A DNA stretch of 64,000 nt from Castellaniella daejeonensis. GTDB taxonomy: Bacteria; Pseudomonadota; Gammaproteobacteria; Burkholderiales; Burkholderiaceae_B. The first letter of the stretch is position 1; each line of letters begins with the position of its first letter. Shown one piece after another: positions 14,513 to 23,278 of this stretch. Location of the stretch: the NCBI RefSeq assembly GCF_039523555.1, contig NZ_BAAAFN010000015.1, positions 248,001 to 312,000 on the forward strand. Direction: 5' to 3'. The position numbers were made by a program, and so were the translations under genes. Below the pieces are notes generated by a model. It was not told the origin of the DNA. It did no database searches and was given only the letters and a program-made list of their open reading frames with translations.

Positions 14513-16651
14513 ATGGGGCGAAGTTTCATAGGATATCCGGGATTCGCGGGGGATGCAGGGCCGGCCTCGTCCCGGCCGCGTCTGGGTGCTCTGGCCTGGG
14601 GCCTGGCGGCGCTGCTGGGGCTGGCGGGCTGCGCAGGCGCCCAGGCGCCTACCGCTGCCGAGCAGCAGGCGGGCGAAGCGCCAAGCGTCGCGCTGGCCGC
14701 GCCGGAAACTGCTGCACCCGCTGCCCCCGCGGCGCCCACGGCCCCGACTCCCGAAACGCCCGCGCCGGTGGTGGTGCCGCCCGCGGCACGCCAGGCCGTC
14801 CTGGACGCCTACGAGGCCGTCCAGAAACGGCGCTGGGCCGACGTCGACCGGCTGGCGCCGCAGGCTGCCGCCGATCCGGTGCTGGGCCTGTACCCGCGCT
14901 ACTGGGCCTTGCTCAACCGGCTGCAGGACCGCGCCCGCCCCGTTCCCGACACCGAGGTGCGCCAGTTCCTGGCCGATGCGGCCGGCACCTATCTCGATGA
15001 ACGCATCCGCGCCGAATGGATTCTTGCGTCGACGCGGGCCGGCGACTATGCCCAGGCCCTGCGGGTTCCGGCAGTGGACGATCCTTCGGCGTCGGTGCGC
15101 TGCGCCCTGCTGCTGGCGCGCCACCAGAGCGGCAAGCGGGCCCGGTCGTCCGAGGTCCTGGATGCGTTCCGACCCACCGCCGATTGCTGGGACATGCTGG
15201 ACCAGGTCGCGTCGGACCACGTCCTCAGCCGCAAGGAACTGAACGGCCTGCTGCGCGACATCCTGGAAACGGGCAAGCAGAACCATGCGGACCGGATGGC
15301 CGGCGTGGTGTTCGACGACGCCGCCATGGTGCAGTATGCCGCCCTGATGAAGAATCCCCGGAAGTGGCTGGAATCCCGCGGCCAGCCGCGCGCGGCCGTC
15401 GATTTCGAGCTGGCCGCCATCGCCCTGTCGCGCCTGGCGCGCAGCGACGACCGGCCCGAGGCCGCCCGCTACATCCAGGAACACTGGGCAGGCTGGATGC
15501 CGAAGGCCGACCTGCAATGGGTCTGGGGGCAGTTCGGCCTGGTGGCCGCGTTGAACGTCGACCCCGAAGCCGCGCGCTGGTATCGCCAGTCCGGCTTCGT
15601 GCCGATGACCGACTACAACCATGCCTGGGAAGTCCGGGCCGAATTGCGCGCCGCCCCGATCGACTGGAACCGGGTGGCCACGGCCATCCGCAAGATGACC
15701 GCGCGGCAGGCCGACGAACCCGTCTGGCGCTACTGGTATGGCCGCGCCCTGGCGGCCCAGGGCAATGCCGAAGCCGCGCGCCAGTACTACGAATCCATCG
15801 CCAGCGAGCAAGGCTTCTACGGCCTGCTCGCCACCGAGGAACTGGGCCGCGCGCCTTCCCTGCCGCCCCAGCCCGGTCCCCTGGATCCCGGCTGGATCGC
15901 CCAGGCGCGGGCCAACCCCGGCTTGCGGCGTGCCGTGGCGCTGTTCGAGCTGGGCTGGCGCAAGGAAGCCGTGCCCGAATGGAATTTCGCCCTGCGAGGC
16001 ATGAACGATGCCCAGTTGCGGGGCGCGGCCGAGTTCGCCCGCGAGCAGCACATCTACGACCGGGTGGTGAACACATCCCTGCTGACGCGCAGCGTGGCCG
16101 ACTTCAGCCAGCGCTTCATCGCGCCCTTCGAAGGCCAGGTGGCCGCCAAGGCGCGCCAGATCGACCTGGACCCCGCCTGGGTCTACGGGCTGATCCGCCA
16201 GGAATCGCGCTTCATCACCGACGCCCGTTCGCACGTCGGTGCCTCGGGCCTGATGCAGCTGATGCCGGCCACCGCGCGGCACGTGGCCCGCAAGATCGGC
16301 CTGAAGGACTTCAAGCTCAGCCAGGTCAATGATTTCGACACCAACACGATCCTGGGCACCAACTACCTGAACATGGTCCTGCAGGATCTGAACGGCTCCG
16401 AACTGCTGGCCACGGCGGGTTACAACGCCGGGCCGGGCCGGCCCAAGCGCTGGCGTTCCCAGCTCCTGACGCCGGTCGAAGGCGCGATCTTCGCCGAGAC
16501 CATTCCTTTCACCGAGACGCGGCTGTACGTGAAGAACGTCCTGTCCAATGCGGTGTACTACTCGATGCTGTTCTCGGGTCGTCCCGATTCGCTGAAGGCG
16601 CGCCTGGGCACCGTCAATCCCATGTCCGGGACACGGACGGCCCTGCCGTGA
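14513..16651 (+). CDS. Lytic murein transglycosylase, lipoprotein (Slt70-like)
   Basis: Predicted lipoprotein of 712 aa (lipobox LAGC about residue 40) that cleaves the MurNAc-GlcNAc bond of peptidoglycan to 1,6-anhydro products. A Pro/Ala-rich linker (about 60-100) leads to a long alpha-superhelical region like the Slt70 U-domain. The catalytic SLT domain follows (about 545-690) with the Glu of RQESRF, GLMQLMPATA and TAGYNAGPGRPKRW. The ATG at 14513 is chosen because it gives a compact signal peptide; an upstream in-frame start at 14468 would overlap the divergent fau gene. Its stop overlaps the GTG of cca (GTGA). Confidence 0.93.
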   Translation: MGRSFIGYPGFAGDAGPASSRPRLGALAWGLAALLGLAGCAGAQAPTAAEQQAGEAPSVALAAPETAAPAAPAAPTAPTPETPAPVVVPPAARQAVLDAYEAVQKRRWADVDRLAPQAAADPVLGLYPRYWALLNRLQDRARPVPDTEVRQFLADAAGTYLDERIRAEWILASTRAGDYAQALRVPAVDDPSASVRCALLLARHQSGKRARSSEVLDAFRPTADCWDMLDQVASDHVLSRKELNGLLRDILETGKQNHADRMAGVVFDDAAMVQYAALMKNPRKWLESRGQPRAAVDFELAAIALSRLARSDDRPEAARYIQEHWAGWMPKADLQWVWGQFGLVAALNVDPEAARWYRQSGFVPMTDYNHAWEVRAELRAAPIDWNRVATAIRKMTARQADEPVWRYWYGRALAAQGNAEAARQYYESIASEQGFYGLLATEELGRAPSLPPQPGPLDPGWIAQARANPGLRRAVALFELGWRKEAVPEWNFALRGMNDAQLRGAAEFAREQHIYDRVVNTSLLTRSVADFSQRFIAPFEGQVAAKARQIDLDPAWVYGLIRQESRFITDARSHVGASGLMQLMPATARHVARKIGLKDFKLSQVNDFDTNTILGTNYLNMVLQDLNGSELLATAGYNAGPGRPKRWRSQLLTPVEGAIFAETIPFTETRLYVKNVLSNAVYYSMLFSGRPDSLKARLGTVNPMSGTRTALP

Positions 16652-17772
16652 CCGCGCTCTTCGCTGCGCAGGATGACCCGGCCGTCGCCGGGCTGGATGT
16701 CTACATCGTCGGCGGCGCGGTGCGCGACGGCCTCCTGGGCCTGCAGGCGGGCGACCGCGACTGGGTGGTCGTGGGCGCCAGCCCCGAAATCATGGCGGCG
16801 CGCGGCTTCACGCCGGTGGGCGGGGACTTTCCCGTGTTCCTGCATCCGCGCACGCGCGAGGAATACGCGCTGGCGCGCACGGAACGCAAGTCCGGCCGGG
16901 GCTACCGGGGCTTCGTGTTCCATGCGGGGCCCGACGTCACCCTGGAAGACGACCTGCGCCGCCGCGATCTCACGGTCAATGCCATTGCGCTGGCGTCCGA
17001 TGGCACGCTGGTCGATCCCCTGGGCGGGGTGGCCGACGTGCGCGCCCGCGTGTTGCGCCACACGGGGCCGGCCTTCGTCGAAGACCCCGTGCGCCTGCTG
17101 CGCCTGGCGCGCTTCGCCGCCCGCTTCCATGATTTCTCCATTGCCCCGGAAACCCTGGAGCTTTGCCGTGCGCTGGTGCGCGACGGCGAGGTCGATGCCC
17201 TGGTGCCCGAACGCATCTGGCAGGAATTCGCCAAGGGGCTGATGACAGACCATCCGGGCCGCATGCTGGACGTCCTGGACGAAAGCGGTGCCCTGGAACG
17301 GGTCGCCCCGGGCCTGGTGTGGCGGGCCGACGTGGCCGCCGGCCTGGCGCAGGGCGCGACCCGGGGCCTGGACCTGGCAGGGCGGTATGCGCTGCTTTGC
17401 AGGTGTTCGGCTCCCAGCCTGCAGGACCGGTTGCGGGCGCCTTCCGCCTGCCGCGACCTGGCCAGGTTGCTGCCGGGCGTGCTCGAACGCCTGCCGCATG
17501 CCGCGGAATCCGATGGCCCTGCCGCCTGGCTCGCGCTGCTGGAATCCTGCGATGCGCTGCGCCGCCCCGAGCGCTTCGAGGCGTTGCTGGCGGCGGCCGG
17601 CTGCGTGCTGGAAGGCGTCGATCCCGCGGTGTGGATGCAGCGGCAGGCGGCGGTGCGCGCGGTGGATGCCGGCGCCATCGCCCGGGCGGCGGGCGGAGAC
17701 GCTGCGCGTATCCGCGATGCCCTGTGCGTGGCACGGCTGCAGGCCCTGGAAAGGCTGCGGACCGGAGCCTGA
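16648..17772 (+). CDS. cca: CCA-adding tRNA nucleotidyltransferase
   Basis: Class II nucleotidyltransferase, 374 aa, adding or repairing the 3' CCA of tRNAs. It has the flexible loop and Asp motif IVGGAVRDGLLG and GDRDWVVVG, the RRRDLTVNAIA motif, and EDPVRLLRLARFAARF. It starts with GTG at 16648, overlapping the transglycosylase stop. At 374 residues it is shorter than E. coli Cca (412), and I see no complete HD phosphohydrolase domain, so probably only the CCA activity is retained. Confidence 0.95.
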   Translation: MTALFAAQDDPAVAGLDVYIVGGAVRDGLLGLQAGDRDWVVVGASPEIMAARGFTPVGGDFPVFLHPRTREEYALARTERKSGRGYRGFVFHAGPDVTLEDDLRRRDLTVNAIALASDGTLVDPLGGVADVRARVLRHTGPAFVEDPVRLLRLARFAARFHDFSIAPETLELCRALVRDGEVDALVPERIWQEFAKGLMTDHPGRMLDVLDESGALERVAPGLVWRADVAAGLAQGATRGLDLAGRYALLCRCSAPSLQDRLRAPSACRDLARLLPGVLERLPHAAESDGPAAWLALLESCDALRRPERFEALLAAAGCVLEGVDPAVWMQRQAAVRAVDAGAIARAAGGDAARIRDALCVARLQALERLRTGA

Positions 17773-17960
17773 GCACCTGGGGCCATAAAGCCCGGGGGCA
17801 AGGGTGCGGCGTGCGTGCGGCAGCGGCCGGGCGTTGCGGCAACACTGCCAAGACCTTGCGATGATCGCGGGTTTACTCGGATTCGGATGCGGCCCGGTTC
17901 GTGCAAGAATGCCATCGCCTCGCGCCGACCTCCGGCCTGTCGCTCATCACGGACTGACCC

Positions 17961-20225
17961 ATGCCGCCATTTCCGCGATCCGCTCGCCATGCCGACGCTG
18001 TTTCTTTCCCTGCGCGATTCCGCCCGTGGCGGCGTCCCGTCCGCGCAAGGCGGCGCTTGCCCGCCTTGCTCGCCGGGCTGGGAATGTCGGCTGCCGCGTT
18101 GGCAGCGCCCGGAGATTTCCTGTTCGACCCGGCCAGTTTCGTGGATGCGGAATTCCGCCGCAGCGGAGCGCTCGAAGCGATCGGCGCCCAGTACGCCTAC
18201 GCGCGCGGCCTGACCGGCAAGGGCGTGCTGGTGGCGGTGCTGGATTCCGGGCTGTATGCCCGGCACCCGGAATTCGCCGGCCGCGTGGCCGGAGGATGGA
18301 ACTTCCAGCCCGGCCAGGCAGCCTGGGACTATGCGGATACGGAGCGGGACGAGGACACGGGCCTGATTTCAGGGCACGGCACCCACGTGGCCGGCATCAT
18401 CGCGGCGGCGCGCGATGGCGTGCAGATGCATGGCGTGGCCTACGGCGCCCGGCTGCTGGGGGTGCGGATCGATACCGACGTCGATTGGGTGGGCATGGAC
18501 TATGCCATCAGCCGGGGCGCCAAGGTGCTGAACGGCAGCTACGGGCCAGACGGCACGCCGCCTGTCAGTCTGCCCGACGGCAGCCCGAATCCGGGCTATT
18601 GGGACAATGTGTCTGCGCATCCCGAACTGCTGAAATACCAGCTGGTGCCGCTGGGGGACTTGCAGACTCAGGTGGCTGCATTGCGGCGTGCCGCAGCGGC
18701 CGATGTGCTGATGGTGTTCGCGGCCGGCAACGACTACCGGGAATACAAGGATCAGGCCTCGCACGCATCGGGCTATGGCATGTATCACCTGATCACGCCG
18801 GACTTCTTCATCGGCAAGCCGGGCGGCATCGATCCGATGTTCCGATTCCTGGACGACGAGGCCACGACGGATCTTTATGATCCGGCGAAATACACCATCG
18901 TCGATTTCAGCGATCCCCGCGTGAGCAGCCTGGATTTCTCCGACCTGGGCGGCAGCATGCTGACCGTGGTCTCCGTGGGGCCGTCGGGCGAGATCGCCAG
19001 CTACAGCAACCGTTGCGGTCAGGCGGCGATGTGGTGCCTGGCCGCGCCAGGTGGAGACGGCGACGCGGCCGGCGCCCCGATCTGGTCCACCCATCCCGAC
19101 CCGGCCAACGGCTACTACGTCACGATGAACGGCACTTCGATGGCGGCCCCCGTGGTGGCGGGTGCGGCGGCCGTGCTGCGCCAGGCCTTTCCCTACATGA
19201 GCGCGCGGCAGATCATCGAAGTCATCCTCACGACCACGAACGATGGCGGGCTGTATGGCAATCACGACATCTACGGACGCGGCCTGCTGGACCTGGGCCG
19301 GGCAGTCCGGGGGCCGGGCGAGTTTGGCGCAGACGGCTTTGCCCCGATGTTCCGCGCCGATACGCGCGGGCACGATTCATGGTTCGGCAACGATATCGAA
19401 GGCGATGGCGGGCTGGTCAAGGCGGGTGCAGGCACGCTGTACCTGGACGGCGCCAATACGTATACGGGCGATACGGTCGTGGAAGGCGGCCGGTTGTCGG
19501 TCAATGGGGATACGAGACAGTCGGCATTCACGGTGCAGTCCGGCGGAACGCTGGGCGGTATCGGCACGGTCGGCCCGACCCGGGTGTTCGGGCGGGTGGC
19601 GCCGGGCAATTCGATCGGCACGCTGACGGTGGCGGGCGATTACGTCCAGGCGCCCGGTTCTGTGCTGGAGATCGAGATCGATGGCGCGGGCCTTTCCGAT
19701 CGGCTGGATGTGCAGGGGAATGCCGATCTGCAGGGGGGCGAGGTCCGGATCCTGGGGTTGCGGGGCGGGTCTCTCGGGCGCTCGATGTCCTTCATGACGG
19801 TGGGCGGCGCAGTCGTCGGGCCGGGCTTCGCAGGGGTGCGCGACGACTATGTCTTCGCCGACCTGAGCCTGCTCCAGCCCGCGCCGGGGCAGTTCAATGT
19901 GGCCGTGGATCGCAACGCCACGCGCTTCGCCGCCCTGGGACGCACGGCCAACCAGCGCAGCGCGGCGGGCGCGATCGAGTCCATGGGTGCGGGCGCCGTG
20001 CCCTACGAAGCCTTGATCGACCTGCGTGATGCCGGCCAGGCGCCGGGCCTGTACGACCAGCTGTCGGGCGAGCTGCATGCGACCGCGCGCACGATGATGT
20101 TCGAGGATGTGCGCCTGGTGCGCGACGAGGCCATGGGCCGCCTGTCCATGGGCGGCGGGCCGTCCGGGCGCCCGGGACGGAAACGGTCTGTGGGGCCGGG
20201 CGATGACGGCCTGGAGCCGGCATGA
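17961..20225 (+). CDS. Subtilisin-like (S8) autotransporter, protease and passenger part; frame broken before the beta-barrel
   Basis: Secreted/outer-membrane serine protease of the SphB1 type. The basic N-terminus and hydrophobic segment (about 31-49, ending ALAAP) form the signal. The S8 triad is intact: Asp95 (AVLDSGLY), His139 (GHGTHVAG) and Ser393 (NGTSMAAPV). A passenger-associated beta-strand repeat follows (about 483-515, GAGTLYLDGANTYTGDT), then the pre-barrel region up to about residue 730. The last about 25 residues of this frame are Arg/Gly/Pro-rich and unlike any autotransporter, because the true continuation lies in the +1 frame from about 20152. In Bordetella, SphB1 matures filamentous haemagglutinin. 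The frameshift may be a sequencing error, phase variation or decay. Confidence 0.85.
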   Translation: MPPFPRSARHADAVSFPARFRPWRRPVRARRRLPALLAGLGMSAAALAAPGDFLFDPASFVDAEFRRSGALEAIGAQYAYARGLTGKGVLVAVLDSGLYARHPEFAGRVAGGWNFQPGQAAWDYADTERDEDTGLISGHGTHVAGIIAAARDGVQMHGVAYGARLLGVRIDTDVDWVGMDYAISRGAKVLNGSYGPDGTPPVSLPDGSPNPGYWDNVSAHPELLKYQLVPLGDLQTQVAALRRAAAADVLMVFAAGNDYREYKDQASHASGYGMYHLITPDFFIGKPGGIDPMFRFLDDEATTDLYDPAKYTIVDFSDPRVSSLDFSDLGGSMLTVVSVGPSGEIASYSNRCGQAAMWCLAAPGGDGDAAGAPIWSTHPDPANGYYVTMNGTSMAAPVVAGAAAVLRQAFPYMSARQIIEVILTTTNDGGLYGNHDIYGRGLLDLGRAVRGPGEFGADGFAPMFRADTRGHDSWFGNDIEGDGGLVKAGAGTLYLDGANTYTGDTVVEGGRLSVNGDTRQSAFTVQSGGTLGGIGTVGPTRVFGRVAPGNSIGTLTVAGDYVQAPGSVLEIEIDGAGLSDRLDVQGNADLQGGEVRILGLRGGSLGRSMSFMTVGGAVVGPGFAGVRDDYVFADLSLLQPAPGQFNVAVDRNATRFAALGRTANQRSAAGAIESMGAGAVPYEALIDLRDAGQAPGLYDQLSGELHATARTMMFEDVRLVRDEAMGRLSMGGGPSGRPGRKRSVGPGDDGLEPA

Positions 20226-20991
20226 CGGGGATGGCGTATCCCAGGATGCGAACCGCTGGGCCACCGGCCTGATGATCGGCCGCGATGTGGCCTGGCCGAC
20301 AGGCGCGCGGGCAGGCGTGGCATTCGGCTACACGCGGTCGCGCGTGCGGGCCGAGGGGCATAACGAAGCGACGCTGGACGGCTACCATGTGCTGGCCTAC
20401 GGTGGCGTGGCTTCGGGGCCCTGGCGCCTGCGTGGCGGGGTGGGGCAATCCTGGCAAGTGGCGGACACGCGCCGTGAAGTGGATGTGGCGGGCCTCGGGC
20501 GGCAGACTGCGCGCTATGGCGGCTCGACGACGCAGGTGTTTGCCGAATTCGGGCACGCGTCGGCATTCGGTGCGGCGGAAGTCGAGCCCTATGTGCAGGC
20601 ATCGCAATCCTGGCAGCACGTGGGCGGCTTCGATGAGGACGGCGACGCAGCGCTGTCGGGCCGCGCCGGCCGGGCCTCGAGCACCGAGACGTCGCTGGGC
20701 GTGCGCGCGCGCTGGTCCCTGGAAACCGGCGCCGGCAACCTGGACCTGGCCGCGGGTGCGGGCTGGGTTCATGCCTGGGGCAGCCTGAGCCCGCAAACGC
20801 AGCTGGCGTATGCGGGCGGACCGGATTTCGAGGTCTCGGGTACGCCGGCGGCGCGCGATTCCCTGCGGCTCGAGGCGCGGGCCAGCCTGGCGCGCACGCG
20901 GACGACGCGGTTGGAGATCGGCTACGCCGGCCGCCTGGGCGGCGGCGTGCGCGACCATGGGCTGCGCATCCGGCTGAGCCACGCCTTCTGA
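20152..20991 (+). CDS. Autotransporter beta-barrel domain (out-of-frame continuation of the S8 protease gene)
   Basis: About 280 codons in the +1 frame relative to the upstream protease frame. They encode the C-terminal translocator: WGRAMTAWSRHDGDGV opens the barrel, amphipathic strands alternate through the region (AGVAFGYTRSRV, STTQVFAEFGHASAF, SLGVRARWSLETG) and the terminal strand RIRLSHAF ends in Phe, the outer-membrane signature. There is no signal peptide or ribosome binding site, so this piece cannot work alone. The junction lies in a G/C-rich stretch about 20151-20175; one extra base or two missing bases there would explain the break. Confidence 0.85.
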   Translation, partial: AAGRPGARDGNGLWGRAMTAWSRHDGDGVSQDANRWATGLMIGRDVAWPTGARAGVAFGYTRSRVRAEGHNEATLDGYHVLAYGGVASGPWRLRGGVGQSWQVADTRREVDVAGLGRQTARYGGSTTQVFAEFGHASAFGAAEVEPYVQASQSWQHVGGFDEDGDAALSGRAGRASSTETSLGVRARWSLETGAGNLDLAAGAGWVHAWGSLSPQTQLAYAGGPDFEVSGTPAARDSLRLEARASLARTRTTRLEIGYAGRLGGGVRDHGLRIRLSHAF

Positions 20992-21059
20992 CGGCGGGGG
21001 AAATCCGGCCGGCGAAAAAAAGAGGACAATCCTTCTTTTCGACCCTGAACAGTGCATTC

Positions 21060-21866
21060 ATGCCCGAACTGAACGCCGACCAGGACCGGCCCGTCCTCGT
21101 CTTTGATTCCGGGATTGGCGGCCTGACCGTCCTGCGCGAGGCCCGCGTGCTGATGCCCGAGCGGCGCTTCCTCTATGTGGCCGACGATGCCGGATTTCCC
21201 TATGGCGGTTGGTCCGAGGCTGCCCTGCGGGACCGGATCGTGGGGCTGTTCGCGAACCTGTTGCGCGATCACGAGCCGGCACTCTGCATCATCGCCTGCA
21301 ATACGGCGTTCACCGTGGCGGGTGCGGCGTTGCGCTCGGCCTATCCGGACATGACCTTCGTCGGCACCGTGCCGGCCATCAAGCCCGCGGCCGAGCGCAC
21401 GCGGTCGGGGCGCGTATCGGTGCTGGCCACGCCGAATACGGTGCAGCGTGACTACACCCACGGCCTGATCCAGTCCTTTGCGTCCCGGTGCCACGTGACC
21501 CTGGTGGGGTCGCCCCGGCTGGCACGCATGGCGGAAGCCTATGTGCGCGGCCTGCCGGTGAGCGACGAGGCCGTCAGCGCTGAAATCGCGGCCTGCTTCG
21601 TGGATGACGGCGGGGCCCGCACCGACATCGTGGTGCTGGGATGCACGCATTACCCTTTCATGGCCAACGTGTTCCGCCGGCTGGCGCCCTGGCCCGTCGA
21701 CTGGCTGGATCCGGCCGAGGCCATCGCGCGGCGCGCCCGCAGCCTGCTGCCGCCCCGCGCCGATGCCTGGCATCCGGAAGAAAACGATGCCGCGCTGTTC
21801 ACGGGCGGGCGGCCGGATTTCGCCACGCGGCGGCTGATGAACAGCTTCGGCCTGAAGGTGGCCTAG
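21060..21866 (+). CDS. murI: Glutamate racemase
   Basis: Cofactor-independent racemase, 268 aa, making D-glutamate for peptidoglycan. It has the N-terminal FDSGIGGLTV, the first catalytic Cys in IIACNTAFTVAG (about residue 80) and the second in VVLGCTHYPF (about 198). A classic murI motif replaces one position by YVADDAGFPYG rather than DxxxxPYG. The gene is preceded by a 68-bp gap after the autotransporter and converges on the MidA-like gene, with stop codons 3 bp apart. Confidence 0.95.
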   Translation: MPELNADQDRPVLVFDSGIGGLTVLREARVLMPERRFLYVADDAGFPYGGWSEAALRDRIVGLFANLLRDHEPALCIIACNTAFTVAGAALRSAYPDMTFVGTVPAIKPAAERTRSGRVSVLATPNTVQRDYTHGLIQSFASRCHVTLVGSPRLARMAEAYVRGLPVSDEAVSAEIAACFVDDGGARTDIVVLGCTHYPFMANVFRRLAPWPVDWLDPAEAIARRARSLLPPRADAWHPEENDAALFTGGRPDFATRRLMNSFGLKVA

Positions 21867-21869
21867 TCC

Positions 21870-23051
21870 CTACAGGCGGTCCCGCCGGTCTCCGCGCGTG
21901 AAGCCCAGCAGGGGCGCATCCAGGCCTCGGCCGATCGCCATCACCTTGAACAGTTCGCCCATTTCCGCTTCGGACAGCAGCGTGTTCAGGGCGGTCAGCT
22001 GGCGCGCGCGCAGCGCCGGATCGCTGCCTGGCGCGTGGATCAGGTCCGTCAGGCCGGCATTCATCAGGAAGCGCGCCTGGGACGTATAGCCCAGGACTTC
22101 CAGGCCGCCATCCAGCGCGGCATCCGCCATGGCGGTGAAATCGACGTGTGCGGTGATGTCCTGCAGGCCGGCCAGGATCAGCGGCTGGTCGTGGGCATGA
22201 TGGCGGAAGTGGCACATCAGCGTGCCGCGCAGGCGCTGGGGGTGGTAGTACTCGGCACGCGGAAAACCGTAGTCGATCAGCAGGGCCGCCCCCCGCTGCA
22301 GCCAGCGGCCGAGATCGCGCACCCAGGCCTCGGCCTGCGGATTCATTTCCGATTGATAGCCGGGCAGGGGCGGCATGCGGGAAGAGAGGGCGGCCATGGT
22401 GGACGGCGGTGCTTCCCGCACCGCCCAGCGGAAGGGCGAGACGGCTTCCGGGCGAGCGTCCAGGGCAACGCCCAGCAGTTCCGCCATGCCTGCGGCATTC
22501 CAGCGGAACAGGACGGCGGGCATGGCGTCCAGGACTTCGTTGGCGACCACGCAGCCGCTGAAGGAGTCCGGCAGCGCGTCCAGCCACCGCACCCGTCCGG
22601 CCCAGGCCGACAGGCGGTCCTGCTGGCGGGCGCGCAGGTCGGCGGACAGTTCCAGGATCTCGTATTCGACTTCGAATCCCAGATCGCCCAGGGCGGGAAT
22701 CAGCGCGGCGGCCAGGGCGCCCGAACCGGCGCCGAACTCCAGGACGCGGACGGACTGGCTGGCCTGGAGCACCTGGGCGACCTGGCGTGCGAGCGCCTGG
22801 CCGAACAGGGGGCTGGTTTCGGGGGCAGTGGTGAAATCGCCTTCGTGGTGGAATTTGGTGCTGCCCGCGCTGTAGTAGCCCAGGCCGGGGGCGTACAGCG
22901 CGGCTTCCATCCAGCGTTCGAACGGCAGCCAGCCGCCGGCGTCGCGGATGCGCTCCACGAGCATGGCCTGGACGCGGGCGCCATGAGCGCGCGCTTCGGC
23001 ATCGGGTTCGGGCAGGCCCGAGGGGATATGGACGGCAGCCAGTTCAATCAT
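21870..23051 (-). CDS. MidA-like (DUF185/NDUFAF7) SAM-dependent methyltransferase
   Basis: Protein of 393 aa of the family that includes NDUFAF7, the arginine methyltransferase needed for complex I assembly. It shows the N-terminal FERWMEAALYAPGLGYYSAG block with KFHHEGDFTTAPE, the SAM loop VLEFGAGSGALAAAL (about residues 97-111), VVANEVLDAMP, and LIDYGFPRAEYYHPQR. The bacterial substrate is not known; a respiratory-complex substrate would be an extrapolation from mitochondria. Confidence 0.9.
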   Translation of the reverse strand: MIELAAVHIPSGLPEPDAEARAHGARVQAMLVERIRDAGGWLPFERWMEAALYAPGLGYYSAGSTKFHHEGDFTTAPETSPLFGQALARQVAQVLQASQSVRVLEFGAGSGALAAALIPALGDLGFEVEYEILELSADLRARQQDRLSAWAGRVRWLDALPDSFSGCVVANEVLDAMPAVLFRWNAAGMAELLGVALDARPEAVSPFRWAVREAPPSTMAALSSRMPPLPGYQSEMNPQAEAWVRDLGRWLQRGAALLIDYGFPRAEYYHPQRLRGTLMCHFRHHAHDQPLILAGLQDITAHVDFTAMADAALDGGLEVLGYTSQARFLMNAGLTDLIHAPGSDPALRARQLTALNTLLSEAEMGELFKVMAIGRGLDAPLLGFTRGDRRDRL

Positions 23052-23156
23052 GGGCGAAGCATAACAGGATGAGTCTGGGCACAGGTCAGTCCCTGCGGAC
23101 TGCCCTGTGCCCGGACGAATCCGAGTGCCTTTCCAGGCGCGAGGTGGGGAGAAGCC

Positions 23157-23187
23157 GCAAAAGAAAGCCCCGGCGAAAGCCGGGGCG
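23157..23187 (-). terminator. Intrinsic terminator of the DEAD-box helicase gene
   Basis: A perfect 8-bp stem GCCCCGGC/GCCGGGGC (23168-23187) with a four-base loop. On the minus strand it is followed by TTTCTTTT, about 90 bp downstream of the helicase stop. Confidence 0.85.
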
Positions 23188-23278
23188 GTCTTGCAGGCGC
23201 CCGGGTGAAACCACCGGGCGCCGGTTGCCTGGATCAGGCGAAGCGGGGGCGTTGCGTGCGTCCCTGTTCCTGGCGGGC

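Noticed and set aside
17773..17960. Possible tRNA or small RNA between cca and the autotransporter
   Set aside because: No cloverleaf, promoter or terminator pattern was found.
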